A DNA stretch of 64,000 bases, taken from Aureimonas fodinaquatilis (GTDB lineage: Bacteria > Pseudomonadota > Alphaproteobacteria > Rhizobiales > Rhizobiaceae). The stretch lies in assembly GCF_008369445.1 (NCBI RefSeq), contig NZ_VTWH01000003.1, forward strand, positions 248,001 through 312,000, read 5' to 3'. Shown here piece by piece: positions 51,532 to 60,941 of the stretch. The notes beneath the pieces are model-generated. The model made no database searches, was not told the DNA's origin, and worked only from the letters and a program-made list of their open reading frames with translations. Position numbers and translations under genes: made by a program. The stretch's first letter is position 1. Every line of letters starts with the position of its first letter.

Positions 51532-54500
51532 AGGCAATCCCGCATTTGCGACAGCCCTGCCAGAACCGAGTTGCGGCGGCTGTTCCACAATCCTGCCGCG
51601 ATCAGCCGTGTGAAGCAATCTTTCATCGCGTTCAGAGCTACAGGGTTTTCCTGCTCCATAAATGCATAAAGCTCGGCGCGGCCAAGCGTTGCATCATGGT
51701 AGATATCAAACAAATGCTCCGGCACCACACCGGCAAGATGCGCAAATGCTGCCAGATGCTCCAGTGTTGCAGCAATTTCCGCTGCGCCACGAAAGCCATG
51801 CCGCATCATGCCACTGGCCCATTCGGGGTTGGCGGCTCTGGCGCGCACGGTCCGGGCAATTTCTTCCGTAAGGGTGCGCGCGCGGGGTTTTTCCGGGTCG
51901 CGGCTGTCAAGGTGGTAGAGAGCGGGGGCATGTTTGCCAAGCGTCTGCATGGCTGCGGCAAAACCGGCTTCGTGCGCCGCATAGTCGGCGGCCAGCAGCA
52001 AATCACTTTCTGCAAGGTCCTGAACGTGCACAAAGCTGTCGGCACTGCGCATTTGTGCTTCAAGCGCGGCACGGTCCGGCTGCGCATCTGTCTGCCCAAC
52101 AGCCCATTGCGAATTGTTGATCCATGCCTCACCCGCCGCAAGGCGCGCTTGCGGTGAAAAATCGTCCAGATGAGCACCCATGCCAAGGCCATATTGCCCG
52201 GGGCGTGGACCAAACACCCGTGGCATGGCAGTGGAGTAGGGGTTTTCATCCGGTCCTTCATCTCGTGCCGCCAGCGCGGCAGCAACGGATTCAAACAATT
52301 GACCAAGGCCGGGAAACACATCGCGGAACAGGCCGGAAACCCGCAAAGTTACGGCTATGCGTGGCCGCCCCAGCAGGGCCAGCGGCAGAATTTCAAAGCC
52401 GCTCACCCGGCTGCTGGCTGTATCCCAGCGCGGCGCAGCCCCGGCCAGATGCAGGGCCATGGCAAATTCCTCACCAGCGGTGCGCATGGTGGCAGAGCCC
52501 CAAAGGTCGACCACCAGCCCGTGTGGCCAGTCGCCGTGGTCTTGCAAATGGCGGCGAAGCAGTTCTTCCGCCAGCTTGACACCTTGTGCATGCGCCGCGC
52601 GGGAGGGCACGGCGCGCGGGTCTGTGGTGTACAGGTTGCGCCCGGTTGGCAAAACGTCGCTTCGTCCACGATAGGGTGAGCCGGAAGGCCCGGCGGCAAC
52701 GCGCTTGCCGTCAAGCGCCTGAATCAGCCCTTCACGCTCCGCTTCACCGCAGTCGCCGCGCCCATAGACATGCAGGCCATCACCAAACTGGCTTTCCTTG
52801 ATATCGCAGACAAAGCGGTCAATGCGCACAATCGCTTCTGCCGCCGAGCTGTCCGGCGCAAGGCCAAGGTCGGCTTCCACGCCTTGCTCCGCCGCCTGCG
52901 CGCGAATATCCGCCACCAGCCGGTCGCGTCTGGCCGGGTCCAACCCGTCGGCGGTGGAATATTCATCCAGCAGGGTTTCCAACTGCTGCAGGCCATCCGG
53001 CACAGCAGAGTGGGTCATTGGCGGGGGCAGGTGGCCCAGTGTCACAGCGCCAATGCGCCGGCGTGCCTGTGCGGCCTCTCCCGGATCGTTGACGATAAAC
53101 GGATAGATCACCGGCATCGGGCCGGTCAGCGCCTGCGGCCAGCAATCGGGCGACAGGGCCACAGCTTTGCCGGGCAGCCACTCCAGCGTGCCATGTGCGC
53201 CAATGTGAACACAGGCATGGGTCTGGCGGGCGCGCAGCCACAGGTAAAACGCCACATAGGCATGGCGCGGCGTTCGTGAAAGGTCGTGATAGGTTGCATC
53301 ACGGCATGCAACCTCGCCGCGCTCCGGCTGCAGGGCTACAAGCGCATTGCCTTGCTGGCAGGCGTGGAAGTAAAGGCCGCCATCGGCACAATCTCGGTCG
53401 TTTTCGGGCGCTCCCCATGCCTGCTGCAAATCCTGCTGCAAGCTTTCCGGCAATGTCGCCAGCGCTGCCAGATACTGCTTCAACGGCCAGTGTATTTTTT
53501 TGGCTGACAGCGCGGCGGCCAGCTCCTCATATGGTTCTGTTGCGTAACCAGCATTCGACAGATCGCCCAGAATTGCATTGGCAGACGCCAGCGCATCCAG
53601 TCCTACGGCATGGGCAATCTGGTGCGCTTTTCCGGGATAGGTTGAAAGTATCAGTGCCAGACGTTTGTCGGCTGGTGGAGTGGACTGCAACTGATGCCAG
53701 GCAGCGACGCGTGTGGCCACATCGGCAATCTGCTGTGGGTCGGGCTGATGGATCTGGCGGCTGTACTGCAGATCATCGTCACGCGCGGTTTGCGCCTTAA
53801 AGCTGACAACGCCAGTGAACACACGTCCATCCACCTCCGGCAGCACCACATGCATGGCCAGATCCGCGGGCGAAAGTCCCCGCTCGGATCTGGCCCATTC
53901 CTGCCGACCAGCCGTGGAAAGAGCCACCTGAAACACCGGACACCCGGCGCTATCCAGCGGTGACGCGCCATTCTCCAAACGGGCGGAAAATGCTGTAGCG
54001 TTGACAATGGCGGCGCAGCCGGCATTTTTCAGCACAGCCGCAACTTCGCCAGACTGTGCAAATTTCAACGAGGGCGCAAAAAGTCCGGCACAGGCAAAGC
54101 CCCTTTGCCGCAAAGCCGCAATCAATGCATCTATCGGGGCCAGGTCAGCGGCGGTCAGGTAGGATCTGTAAAACACCACGGGAACGAAAGGCGCAGTGCT
54201 TTGTTGCGCTTGCGCCATAACACCCGCATCCGGATCGTACCAGCCCCAGTCGGGCATGGTCTTGGCCCCGGCAACCGGCTGCGCATAGAGGCCAGAGGCA
54301 AGTGCCATCTGCGCCAGTGCGGCCTGTGCCGCAACCGGGCCACCGGCATCACACAAGGCGGTCAGCCGCCGAAGTGTCGAGACTGGCAGCGTCGACAAAG
54401 CATCCAGTCGTGAATCGTCATTGCCACCGGCTGGCAAGCAGGCAAGCGCAATTTTCTTTTCACGCGCCAACGCATGCAGGCTGGCCAGCCCGTAAGACCA

Positions 54501-54776
54501 GTATTGCTCGCCGCCAATCACCCGCACCAACACGCCTTTGGCGCCGCGCAGTGTGCGCTCGACATAGGTGTCAACAGACAGGGGGTGACGCAGACTGGCC
54601 AGATTGGCCAGCCGCAAACTTGGCAGGCTACCCGCCGCCCGTTGCCAACCTGCCGCAAAAGCCCCCAGGTCGCTGTCGGAAAACGAAAGCACCACCAGAT
54701 CAGCGGCATCCTGCCCCAGATCCTGCGGTGTGTCGGCCTCTTCCAGTCCGTGGCTTTCGCGGAAAATGACGTGCAT
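51528..54776 (-). CDS. cobN: Cobaltochelatase subunit CobN
   Basis: A 1082-residue large subunit of the ATP-dependent cobalt chelatase that inserts cobalt into hydrogenobyrinate a,c-diamide. Family blocks include YIVNDPGEAAQARRRIGAVTLGHLPPPMT, ACVHIGAHGTLEWLPGKAVALS and SSRVSGFEILPLALLGRPRIAVTLRVSGLFRDVFPG. It is somewhat shorter than the roughly 1270-residue P. denitrificans protein. The AAA+ partners CobS and CobT, which it needs, are not in the window. It follows cobW by 11 bases and leads the cobG-J genes. Confidence 0.95.
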   Translation of the reverse strand: MHVIFRESHGLEEADTPQDLGQDAADLVVLSFSDSDLGAFAAGWQRAAGSLPSLRLANLASLRHPLSVDTYVERTLRGAKGVLVRVIGGEQYWSYGLASLHALAREKKIALACLPAGGNDDSRLDALSTLPVSTLRRLTALCDAGGPVAAQAALAQMALASGLYAQPVAGAKTMPDWGWYDPDAGVMAQAQQSTAPFVPVVFYRSYLTAADLAPIDALIAALRQRGFACAGLFAPSLKFAQSGEVAAVLKNAGCAAIVNATAFSARLENGASPLDSAGCPVFQVALSTAGRQEWARSERGLSPADLAMHVVLPEVDGRVFTGVVSFKAQTARDDDLQYSRQIHQPDPQQIADVATRVAAWHQLQSTPPADKRLALILSTYPGKAHQIAHAVGLDALASANAILGDLSNAGYATEPYEELAAALSAKKIHWPLKQYLAALATLPESLQQDLQQAWGAPENDRDCADGGLYFHACQQGNALVALQPERGEVACRDATYHDLSRTPRHAYVAFYLWLRARQTHACVHIGAHGTLEWLPGKAVALSPDCWPQALTGPMPVIYPFIVNDPGEAAQARRRIGAVTLGHLPPPMTHSAVPDGLQQLETLLDEYSTADGLDPARRDRLVADIRAQAAEQGVEADLGLAPDSSAAEAIVRIDRFVCDIKESQFGDGLHVYGRGDCGEAEREGLIQALDGKRVAAGPSGSPYRGRSDVLPTGRNLYTTDPRAVPSRAAHAQGVKLAEELLRRHLQDHGDWPHGLVVDLWGSATMRTAGEEFAMALHLAGAAPRWDTASSRVSGFEILPLALLGRPRIAVTLRVSGLFRDVFPGLGQLFESVAAALAARDEGPDENPYSTAMPRVFGPRPGQYGLGMGAHLDDFSPQARLAAGEAWINNSQWAVGQTDAQPDRAALEAQMRSADSFVHVQDLAESDLLLAADYAAHEAGFAAAMQTLGKHAPALYHLDSRDPEKPRARTLTEEIARTVRARAANPEWASGMMRHGFRGAAEIAATLEHLAAFAHLAGVVPEHLFDIYHDATLGRAELYAFMEQENPVALNAMKDCFTRLIAAGLWNSRRNSVLAGLSQMRDCL

Positions 54777-54787
54777 CGTTTTTCCTG

Positions 54788-55822
54788 TTACGCTCCCAGA
54801 GTGGCGCGAATTGCCTCCGGCTGAATGGCGTCATGCTCGGCAATCACCACAAGCCGGCTGGCGCGCGGTGTCTCTCCCCATGGCCGGTCAAACTGGGTGC
54901 GCACCCGGTCACCTACAGCCTGCACCAGAAGGCGCATGGGCTTTCCGGCAACCGCAATATACCCCTTTACCCGCAGAATATCCTGCTCGCGCGCCAGCCG
55001 TTCAATGGCGGCTTTCAAGGCTTCAACATCGGCAATTTCCGGCAGTTCCACGACCATCGAGTCAAAATCTTCATGCTCATGATCGTCGGCCCCGTCATGG
55101 TGCGAGGGGCGGGCCTCCAGGTCATCTTCGGCCGCTGCGTTCAGGCCAAGAATGACGCGTGGATCAATCTGCCCATCGGTTATTTCCAGAATTGGCAGTT
55201 TGCGCGGCGCTTCCGCCTCGATATAGGCACGGGCGCTTTCCATCTGCCCGACGTCAGCCAGGTCAGCCTTGGTCAAAAGCACAATGTCGGCGCAGCTTAT
55301 CTGGTCTTCAAACACCTCGGAAAGCGGGGTTTCGTGGTCAAGGCTTTCGTCTGCCGCACGCTGAGCATCCACCGCCGCAACATCTGGTGCAAACCGGCCA
55401 TTGGCCACGGCTTCGGCATCGGCCAGCGCAATCACCCCGTCCACGGTTATTCTGGAGCGTATTGCCGGCCAGTCAAAAGCTTTCAGCAGGGGCTTGGGCA
55501 GTGCCAGGCCAGAGGTTTCAATCAGGATATGATCCGGGCGCTGTGGCAAAGCCATCAATGCCTCGATTGTCGGAATAAAATCATCCGCCACTGTGCAGCA
55601 GATGCAGCCATTGGCCAGTTCAACAATGTTTTCCACCGGGCAGTTTTCATCGGCGCAGGATTTCAGAATATCGCCGTCCACGCCGACAGAGCCAAACTCA
55701 TTGACCAGCACCGCCAGTCTTTTGCCCTGTGGGTTAGCCATCAAGTGGCGGATCAGCGTGGTTTTGCCGGAGCCGAGAAAGCCGGTAATGACGGTGACGG
55801 GAATTTTGGACAGATCAGACAT
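54788..55822 (-). CDS. cobW: CobW GTPase, putative cobalt chaperone
   Basis: A 344-residue G3E-family GTPase. The P-loop GFLGSGKTTLIRHL is at residues 13-26; the metal motif GCICC is in ELANGCICCTV; the guanine motif is TKAD; a His/Asp-rich stretch SHHDGADDHEHED lies near residue 260. CobW is thought to deliver cobalt to the chelatase, and it sits directly before cobN. The ATG at 55822 has an AGGAG site, one base past the stop of the DUF1636 gene. Confidence 0.93.
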   Translation of the reverse strand: MSDLSKIPVTVITGFLGSGKTTLIRHLMANPQGKRLAVLVNEFGSVGVDGDILKSCADENCPVENIVELANGCICCTVADDFIPTIEALMALPQRPDHILIETSGLALPKPLLKAFDWPAIRSRITVDGVIALADAEAVANGRFAPDVAAVDAQRAADESLDHETPLSEVFEDQISCADIVLLTKADLADVGQMESARAYIEAEAPRKLPILEITDGQIDPRVILGLNAAAEDDLEARPSHHDGADDHEHEDFDSMVVELPEIADVEALKAAIERLAREQDILRVKGYIAVAGKPMRLLVQAVGDRVRTQFDRPWGETPRASRLVVIAEHDAIQPEAIRATLGA

Positions 55823-55823
55823 T

Positions 55824-56186
55824 TCAGGACTCCTGCGGGGGAATGCGGGCAACAGATTGTTTGCGAAAAATTTCCGGCCGTTCACGCCAGGGCACCAGCC
55901 CATCGTCCGTGGCACTGTAGCGGGCTGCGCCATCCAGAATGGCAGCAACGTGAATGTCCGGGTCAAGATCGCCGTAAACATAGGTCCAGCGGCCCGGCGC
56001 GGTCAGCGCGACAGAGCAGCTTCGGGAGCAGGCGGAAAGGCATTCGACGCCAACAAGCGCGACTCCCTCCGGCAATTGCTCCTCGGACAGACGCTCGTGC
56101 AGAATTTTGCCCGCGCGCGGCGAGTCGCCATAGCGCGGATTGCTTCGGCTGCATGTCGTGCAAACGTACAGCGTTACCCCGGACAT
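55824..56186 (-). CDS. DUF1636 domain protein
   Basis: A 120-residue protein of the DUF1636 family, which is common in riboswitch-linked cobalamin clusters with cobW and cobN. The fold is ferredoxin/thioredoxin-like with Cys in YVCTTCSR and ECLSACSRSCSVAL, suggesting metal or Fe-S binding, followed by WTYVYGDLDP. The ATG at 56186 has an AAAGG site. It is the first gene behind the cobalamin riboswitch. A role in cobalt handling is inferred from neighbours only. Confidence 0.85.
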   Translation of the reverse strand: MSGVTLYVCTTCSRSNPRYGDSPRAGKILHERLSEEQLPEGVALVGVECLSACSRSCSVALTAPGRWTYVYGDLDPDIHVAAILDGAARYSATDDGLVPWRERPEIFRKQSVARIPPQES

Positions 56187-56190
56187 TGAT

Positions 56191-56222
56191 GCGCCTTTCC
56201 AAACCATGCGGAGGGCAGGCGC
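56191..56222 (-). promoter_or_regulatory. Possible ribosome-site-sequestering helix below the riboswitch
   Basis: In the minus-strand RNA, GCGCCT (56222-56217) is complementary to AGGCGC (56196-56191), which adjoins the AAAGG ribosome site of the DUF1636 gene. This hairpin could block translation when the cobalamin riboswitch is ligand-bound. No structure prediction was run. Confidence 0.45.
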
Positions 56223-56276
56223 CAGAAGGGCAGATGTGTACCCGTTCCGGTCGCGGAGAACCCCGTCCGCCCGTAA

Positions 56277-56462
56277 TCATTGCACTGGCAGGTCTCCCGG
56301 CTTGCGGATTCAGGAAAAATGCTTTCCAACGGCGGGCCCACCTTCCCGGCATTATGCCAGTGGCTTGGGCTGCCTTTCCGGTCACGGTCGCGGGGGCGGC
56401 TGCGCTTTGAGGTTTCCCTCTGTCGCATTCCCTCTTAGCCTGTCAAAAACAGGAACCAATGT
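56277..56462 (-). ncRNA. Cobalamin riboswitch
   Basis: A classical B12 element on the minus strand: B12 box AAGCCGGGAGACCTGCC (56303-56287), CGGGAAGG (56348-56341), GCCACTG (56364-56358), CCCCCGCGACCGT (about 56397-56384) and the upstream AGAGGGAAT (about 56436-56428). Closing stem CATTG (56461-56457) / CAATG (56282-56278). It precedes the DUF1636-cobW-cobN operon and should shut it off when adenosylcobalamin is plentiful. A TTGACA (56496-56491) upstream may be its -35. Confidence 0.93.
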
Positions 56463-56523
56463 GCGATACCTCTGCCAGAAGGCGTTGTGTTGTCAAGCGC
56501 CACCACCAGCAATGGAGCAGTCA

Positions 56524-57153
56524 ATGTCCGGCAATCCGCCTGTTTCGGAAAGCGAAGCCGCCCGCCACACGGCAAAGATGATGAAAATCAAGGCGGCGCG
56601 TGACCGGATGATGGAAGGAAAATCCGGCGAAAAAGGCCTGATTATCGTGCACACAGGCAATGGCAAGGGCAAAAGCTCGTCGGCATTCGGTATGGTCATG
56701 CGGTGCATTGCGCATGAAATGCCCTGTGCGGTGGTGCAGTTTATCAAAGGCGCGTGGAGCACGGGCGAGCGCACTTTGCTGGAACAGAATTTCAGCCAGC
56801 TTTGCCGGTTTTATGCCATGGGCGAAGGTTTCACCTGGGAAACGCAGGACAAGGCACGGGACATTGCCGCGGCAAGAGCGGCCTGGGAAATGGCCAGGAC
56901 GATGATTCTGGATGAGCGCAACCGCATGGTTGTTCTGGACGAGATCAATATTGCGCTGCGTTACGACTATCTGAGTGTGGAGGAAGTGGTTGAATTTCTG
57001 GCGCAGGAAAAGCCGCCAATGACGCATGTTGTACTGACCGGGCGCAACGCAAAGCCGGAACTGTTGGAACTGGCCGATCTGGTAACGGAAATGACGCTGG
57101 TCAAACACCCGTTTCGCGCTGGCGTAAAAGCGCAAGCCGGTGTGGAGTTTTAA
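56524..57153 (+). CDS. cobO: Cob(I)yrinic acid a,c-diamide adenosyltransferase CobO
   Basis: A 209-residue corrinoid adenosyltransferase that attaches the 5'-deoxyadenosyl ligand to cobalt. The P-loop is VHTGNGKGKSSSAFG; further family blocks are VVQFIKGAWSTGERTLLE, MVVLDEINIALRYDYL and LTGRNAKPELLELADLVTEM. The ATG at 56524 has a GGAG ribosome site; the longer frame would overlap the riboswitch and the DUF1636 gene. It diverges from the riboswitch-controlled operon and is followed three bases later by cobQ. Confidence 0.95.
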   Translation: MSGNPPVSESEAARHTAKMMKIKAARDRMMEGKSGEKGLIIVHTGNGKGKSSSAFGMVMRCIAHEMPCAVVQFIKGAWSTGERTLLEQNFSQLCRFYAMGEGFTWETQDKARDIAAARAAWEMARTMILDERNRMVVLDEINIALRYDYLSVEEVVEFLAQEKPPMTHVVLTGRNAKPELLELADLVTEMTLVKHPFRAGVKAQAGVEF

Positions 57154-57156
57154 GCA

Positions 57157-58614
57157 TTGGCGCGGGCATTGATGGTTCAGGGCACAGGTTCGAATGTTGG
57201 CAAGTCCGTGCTGGTGGCCGGGCTGTGCCGCGCCGCGCGGCTGCGGGGCCTGCATGTTGTGCCGTTCAAGCCGCAGAACATGTCCAACAATGCCGCGGTG
57301 ACCGCGGATGGTGGGGAAATTGGCCGGGCACAGGCGCTACAGGCACTGGCCTGTGGTGTCTTGCCTTTGGTGGATATGAATCCGGTTTTGCTGAAGCCTG
57401 AAACCGACACTGGTTCGCAGGTGATCGTGCAAGGCAAACGGTTTGCCACCGTGCGGGCGCGTGAATATTCCACGCTCAAGCCGCAACTGATGCACTATGT
57501 GCAGCAGAGTTTCCATCGCCTGTCGCAAAAAGCCGATCTGGTTTTGGTTGAAGGCGCGGGAAGCCCGGCGGAAATTAACCTGCGTGCGGGTGATATTGCC
57601 AATATGGGCTTTGCGCGTGCTGCAAATGTGCCGGTGGTGCTGGTGGGCGACATTGACCGCGGTGGAGTCATTGCGCAGATGGTGGGCACACGCCATGTGC
57701 TGGACCCTGCCGATGAAGCAATGATCGGTGGCTTCATCGTCAACAAGTTCCGGGGGGATCCGGCCTTGTTTGATGATGGTTATCGAATGATCGAACAGCA
57801 AACCGGCTGGCGCGGCTTTGGCACCGTTCCGTTTTTTGCCGATGCGGCGCAGCTTCCGGCAGAGGATGCGCTGGATATTGCCGGAACACCGCGAAAATCC
57901 GGTTTCAAAATTGCCTGTCTTGTGCTGTCGCGCATTGCCAATTTTGACGATCTTGATCCGCTCAAGCTGGAAGACAATGTTGAACTGGTTATGGTGCGTC
58001 CCGGCATTGCGGTGCCCGGCGACGTCGATCTGATCATCCTTCCCGGCAGCAAGTCCACACGCGGCGATCTGGCGTTTTTGCGGGCACAGGGCTGGGACGT
58101 GGACATTGCCGCGCATGTGCGGCGCGGGGGCAAAGTGCTTGGCATTTGCGGCGGCTACCAGATGCTGGGCCGAGTGGTGCGCGACCCGTTGGGAATTGAG
58201 GGAGCAGCGGGCGAAACGCCGGGGCTGGGGCTTCTGGACGTTGAAACCATTATGAAACCGCAGAAGCGGCTGGGCCTTGTGCAGGCGCGGCATGCCGCCA
58301 GCGGTGCGAATATGCAAGCCTATGAAATTCATATTGGCCAGACACAGGGGCCGGATTGCGCACGGCCTTTTGCCAGTGTTGACGGGCGGGGTGAGGGAGC
58401 TATGTCAGCCAATGGGCTTGTCTTCGGCAGTTATCTGCACGGCATGTTTGCGAGCGATGCGTTTCGCGCCGCTTTTCTGTCTGGCTTTGGCGTGCAGGGT
58501 GGAACGCTATCCTATGCACTGGCAGTTGAGTCGGTGTTGGACCGGCTGGCCGCGCATCTGGAAAAGCATCTGAACATTGATGCACTGCTGGCGCTTGCTG
58601 CGAGCAGAAGTTAA
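57157..58614 (+). CDS. cobQ: Cobyric acid synthase CobQ
   Basis: A 485-residue amidotransferase that adds the b, d, e and g amides. The ATP-binding start [22 protein letters not shown] and [14 protein letters not shown] are typical, and the class I glutaminase domain has its nucleophile Cys in [13 protein letters not shown] accept TTG at 57157 (reads MARALMVQG) with a GGAG site nine bases before. It overlaps the opposing PLP-decarboxylase gene by four bases in TTAA. Confidence 0.95.
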   Translation: MARALMVQGTGSNVGKSVLVAGLCRAARLRGLHVVPFKPQNMSNNAAVTADGGEIGRAQALQALACGVLPLVDMNPVLLKPETDTGSQVIVQGKRFATVRAREYSTLKPQLMHYVQQSFHRLSQKADLVLVEGAGSPAEINLRAGDIANMGFARAANVPVVLVGDIDRGGVIAQMVGTRHVLDPADEAMIGGFIVNKFRGDPALFDDGYRMIEQQTGWRGFGTVPFFADAAQLPAEDALDIAGTPRKSGFKIACLVLSRIANFDDLDPLKLEDNVELVMVRPGIAVPGDVDLIILPGSKSTRGDLAFLRAQGWDVDIAAHVRRGGKVLGICGGYQMLGRVVRDPLGIEGAAGETPGLGLLDVETIMKPQKRLGLVQARHAASGANMQAYEIHIGQTQGPDCARPFASVDGRGEGAMSANGLVFGSYLHGMFASDAFRAAFLSGFGVQGGTLSYALAVESVLDRLAAHLEKHLNIDALLALAASRS

Positions 58615-59585
58615 AGCACCTTGAACGCACTTTCCACTCTTGCCCATTCGCCTTCGCATCCCGGCAGGCCCATGCGCAGCCATGTCTGGTTATAGGCAAA
58701 ACTGCGGGTCCAGATGTGTCGTCTCGCCAGGGAGGCTTTGGCCGCAGCGGCATCTGGCATCGTGTAAAGACGAAACAGCTCTGTGCCGCCGACAATCTGC
58801 CAGCCCGCTTGTGATGCAAGCCTGTCCAACCTTGCCGCATCCTCTTGCAGGCGCGAAATGGTGCGCGTGGCCCAATCTCTGTCGGCCAGCGCCTGTGTGC
58901 CGATTTCAATAGCCATGCCGGAAACCGGCCATGGACCAAGCATGCCGGCCAGGAGTTTGATGTCTGGTGGCGATGCTAGCACAAAGCCCAGCCTCACCCC
59001 TGCCAAGCCGTAAAATTTGCCGAAAGAGCGCAGAACAATCAGGTTGGGGCAGTCAACCATCTGCGCCAGCGAGTGCTCTAGCCGGGCATCGGCAAAGCTT
59101 TCATCGACCACCAGCAGGCCAACAGCATCGGCCAGTTGTGCAAGAACCGCCGCGCTGTGGCAGCGCCCGTCTGGATTGTTGGGGTTTACAACAATGGCCA
59201 GATCCGCTCCGGCCAGCGTTTCGAGGCTGGCAACGTCTTCAACCCTCCAGCCACCGGCCTGCAATGCCGCGGCATGTTCGTTATAGGTGGGGGCAAGCAC
59301 GCGCGCCGCGCCGGGCGCACGCAGGCGAGGTATCAGTTGAATTGCCGCCTGTGCACCGGCAACTGCCAGAATTCCGGTGCTTTCCGGCACCTGCCATGCG
59401 GTGCGGGCAGCCGCATGCAGGCCATTCATGGCTGTGCGGGCGGGCAAATCAGTCCATGCATGCGGAGATATGGTTGGTACAGGCCATGGCAGGCGGTTGA
59501 TTCCGGTGGAAAGGTCGATCCACTCCGACCGCTCGCCACCATACAACTCTGTTGCATGATCGATATTGCCGCCATGATCGCGCAT
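58611..59585 (-). CDS. cobD: L-threonine-O-3-phosphate decarboxylase CobD (CobC in P. denitrificans naming)
   Basis: A 324-residue PLP enzyme that makes aminopropanol phosphate for the nucleotide loop. The start [15 protein letters not shown] and the PLP-lysine segment [18 protein letters not shown] define the family; [11 protein letters not shown] binds the cofactor ring. The ATG at 59585 shares a base with the cobS stop (TAATG); the long upstream frame is shadow sequence. It is the last gene of the leftward cobU-cobS-cobD set. Nomenclature differs between organisms; the function is the firm part. Confidence 0.93.
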   Translation of the reverse strand: MRDHGGNIDHATELYGGERSEWIDLSTGINRLPWPVPTISPHAWTDLPARTAMNGLHAAARTAWQVPESTGILAVAGAQAAIQLIPRLRAPGAARVLAPTYNEHAAALQAGGWRVEDVASLETLAGADLAIVVNPNNPDGRCHSAAVLAQLADAVGLLVVDESFADARLEHSLAQMVDCPNLIVLRSFGKFYGLAGVRLGFVLASPPDIKLLAGMLGPWPVSGMAIEIGTQALADRDWATRTISRLQEDAARLDRLASQAGWQIVGGTELFRLYTMPDAAAAKASLARRHIWTRSFAYNQTWLRMGLPGCEGEWARVESAFKVL

Positions 59586-60346
59586 TATGCCGCCCAGATG
59601 CTGGCAAGCACCACCCAGAGAGAGGCCTCGCAAAGCTGCTGACTGGCACCGAGCGTATCGCCAGTGCGGCCTTTGATCTGCTGCCCGGACAGCAGGCTGA
59701 ACCCGACGGTGACCGCCAGAAGCACAAGAATAAGCAGCCATGTTGCGGGCAGCATCAACAATGCGATCAAGGCGGTCAGCGCAGCAAAGGCCACGGTGTT
59801 TCTGCCAATGCTTATTGCCGAGGCCAGGCCGTCGGCGCGGGCATTTGGCTGGGCATACAGCATCCACACCATGGGCGCGCGGCTGGCTGCAGCCAGGCAA
59901 ATCAACGCATAGACGCCTGTCTCTGCATCAGGCGCTGCGGCCGGCCCCGCAATGCGCAGCCCCGTTATGATGATCAGAGCCAGCACGCCATAGCTGCCAA
60001 TGCGGCTGTCATGCATGATGTCCAGCTTGGCCTCTGTGGTTTTGCCACCACCGAAACCGTCGGCTGTGTCGGCCAGCCCGTCTTCGTGCAATGCGCCCGT
60101 TACCGCCATAAACAGGCCTGTGGCCAGCAACCCTGCCAGCCACGGCGTGGCAAGATCATAAAACAGTGCAAAAATGGCGGCTGGCAGCAGCGCAATCAGA
60201 GCCCCGGCCAGCGGAAAAGCCCACAAAGTGGCGCCCAGGGGTGGCAGCGCGCCCGGTGCGGTGGAAAATCGCCCGACTGGCAGGCGGGATAGAAAGCCAA
60301 TCGCCAGCCTTATCTGCGTCAGCCGGTTTGCAAGCTGGTTCTGCAT
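59585..60346 (-). CDS. cobS: Adenosylcobinamide-GDP ribazoletransferase CobS (CobV)
   Basis: A 253-residue inner-membrane enzyme that joins adenosylcobinamide-GDP to alpha-ribazole phosphate. The signature HEDGLADTADGFGGGKTTEAKLDIMHDSRIGSYG carries the metal-binding acidic residues, and about six hydrophobic segments follow. It overlaps cobU upstream and cobD downstream by one base each (TAATG). The cobaltochelatase subunit also named CobS in P. denitrificans is a different protein. Confidence 0.94.
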   Translation of the reverse strand: MQNQLANRLTQIRLAIGFLSRLPVGRFSTAPGALPPLGATLWAFPLAGALIALLPAAIFALFYDLATPWLAGLLATGLFMAVTGALHEDGLADTADGFGGGKTTEAKLDIMHDSRIGSYGVLALIIITGLRIAGPAAAPDAETGVYALICLAAASRAPMVWMLYAQPNARADGLASAISIGRNTVAFAALTALIALLMLPATWLLILVLLAVTVGFSLLSGQQIKGRTGDTLGASQQLCEASLWVVLASIWAA

Positions 60347-60864
60347 TATTTCACTTTCAGTGGCAGTCCGGAAACCATCAGGTAAACTTCGTCGGCGGCA
60401 CTGGCAATCATCTGGTTCAGCGCACCGGCTGAATCACAGAAGCGGCGGGCCAGTGCGTTGTCCGGCACAATGCCAAGACCCACCTCATTGGTCACCAGAA
60501 CAACTGCTGACGTCTGATTTTTCAGGCAATCGGCCAAGTTTCGCCCCTCCTGCCGCCAATCGCGCTCCGCCTCCATCAGATTGGCCAGCCAAAGTGTCAG
60601 GCAATCGACCAGCCTTGCGCCTTCGCCATCGGTCTTTTGCAATATGCCGGTCAGGTCCAGCGGTTCTTCATAATTGCGCCACCGTGTGTCTCGCCGTGCC
60701 TGATGTGAGGCAATACGGGCAGACATTTCACTATCGCCCCAAGCCTCCGGAGGCTGCGCGGTGGCAATGTAGACCGGCGACCCGCTAGCGCCGCCAAGCG
60801 CCAGCTTTTCTGCATAAAGGCTTTTGCCGGAGCGTGCGCCGCCGGTAATCAGAGTAATTGCCAT
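60346..60864 (-). CDS. cobU: Adenosylcobinamide kinase / guanylyltransferase CobU (CobP)
   Basis: A 172-residue bifunctional enzyme. The P-loop is ITGGARSGKSLYAE (residues 6-19). The residue that becomes guanylylated should be H54 in RIASHQARRDTRW, and LVDCLTLWLANLM and VTNEVGLGIVPDN follow as in the family. The ATG at 60864 is the family start; the longer frame would extend into the divergent phosphatase gene. It leads the leftward cobU-cobS-cobD set. Confidence 0.94.
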   Translation of the reverse strand: MAITLITGGARSGKSLYAEKLALGGASGSPVYIATAQPPEAWGDSEMSARIASHQARRDTRWRNYEEPLDLTGILQKTDGEGARLVDCLTLWLANLMEAERDWRQEGRNLADCLKNQTSAVVLVTNEVGLGIVPDNALARRFCDSAGALNQMIASAADEVYLMVSGLPLKVK

Positions 60865-60941
60865 ATTGCGCCTTTTATCCCGGGCGGTTTTGGTACAGGA
60901 AGTTGTTCTGCCCTGAATTGAAACGCAAGGACAAGCGCCTG

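Noticed and set aside
56524-57153. Cobalamin riboswitch controlling cobO on the plus strand
   Set aside because: All conserved elements, including the B12 box, read on the minus strand only; no second aptamer lies before cobO.
58611-59900. Longer start of the PLP decarboxylase at 59900
   Set aside because: It would overlap cobS by more than 300 bases; the family start DHGGNIDHA follows the ATG at 59585.
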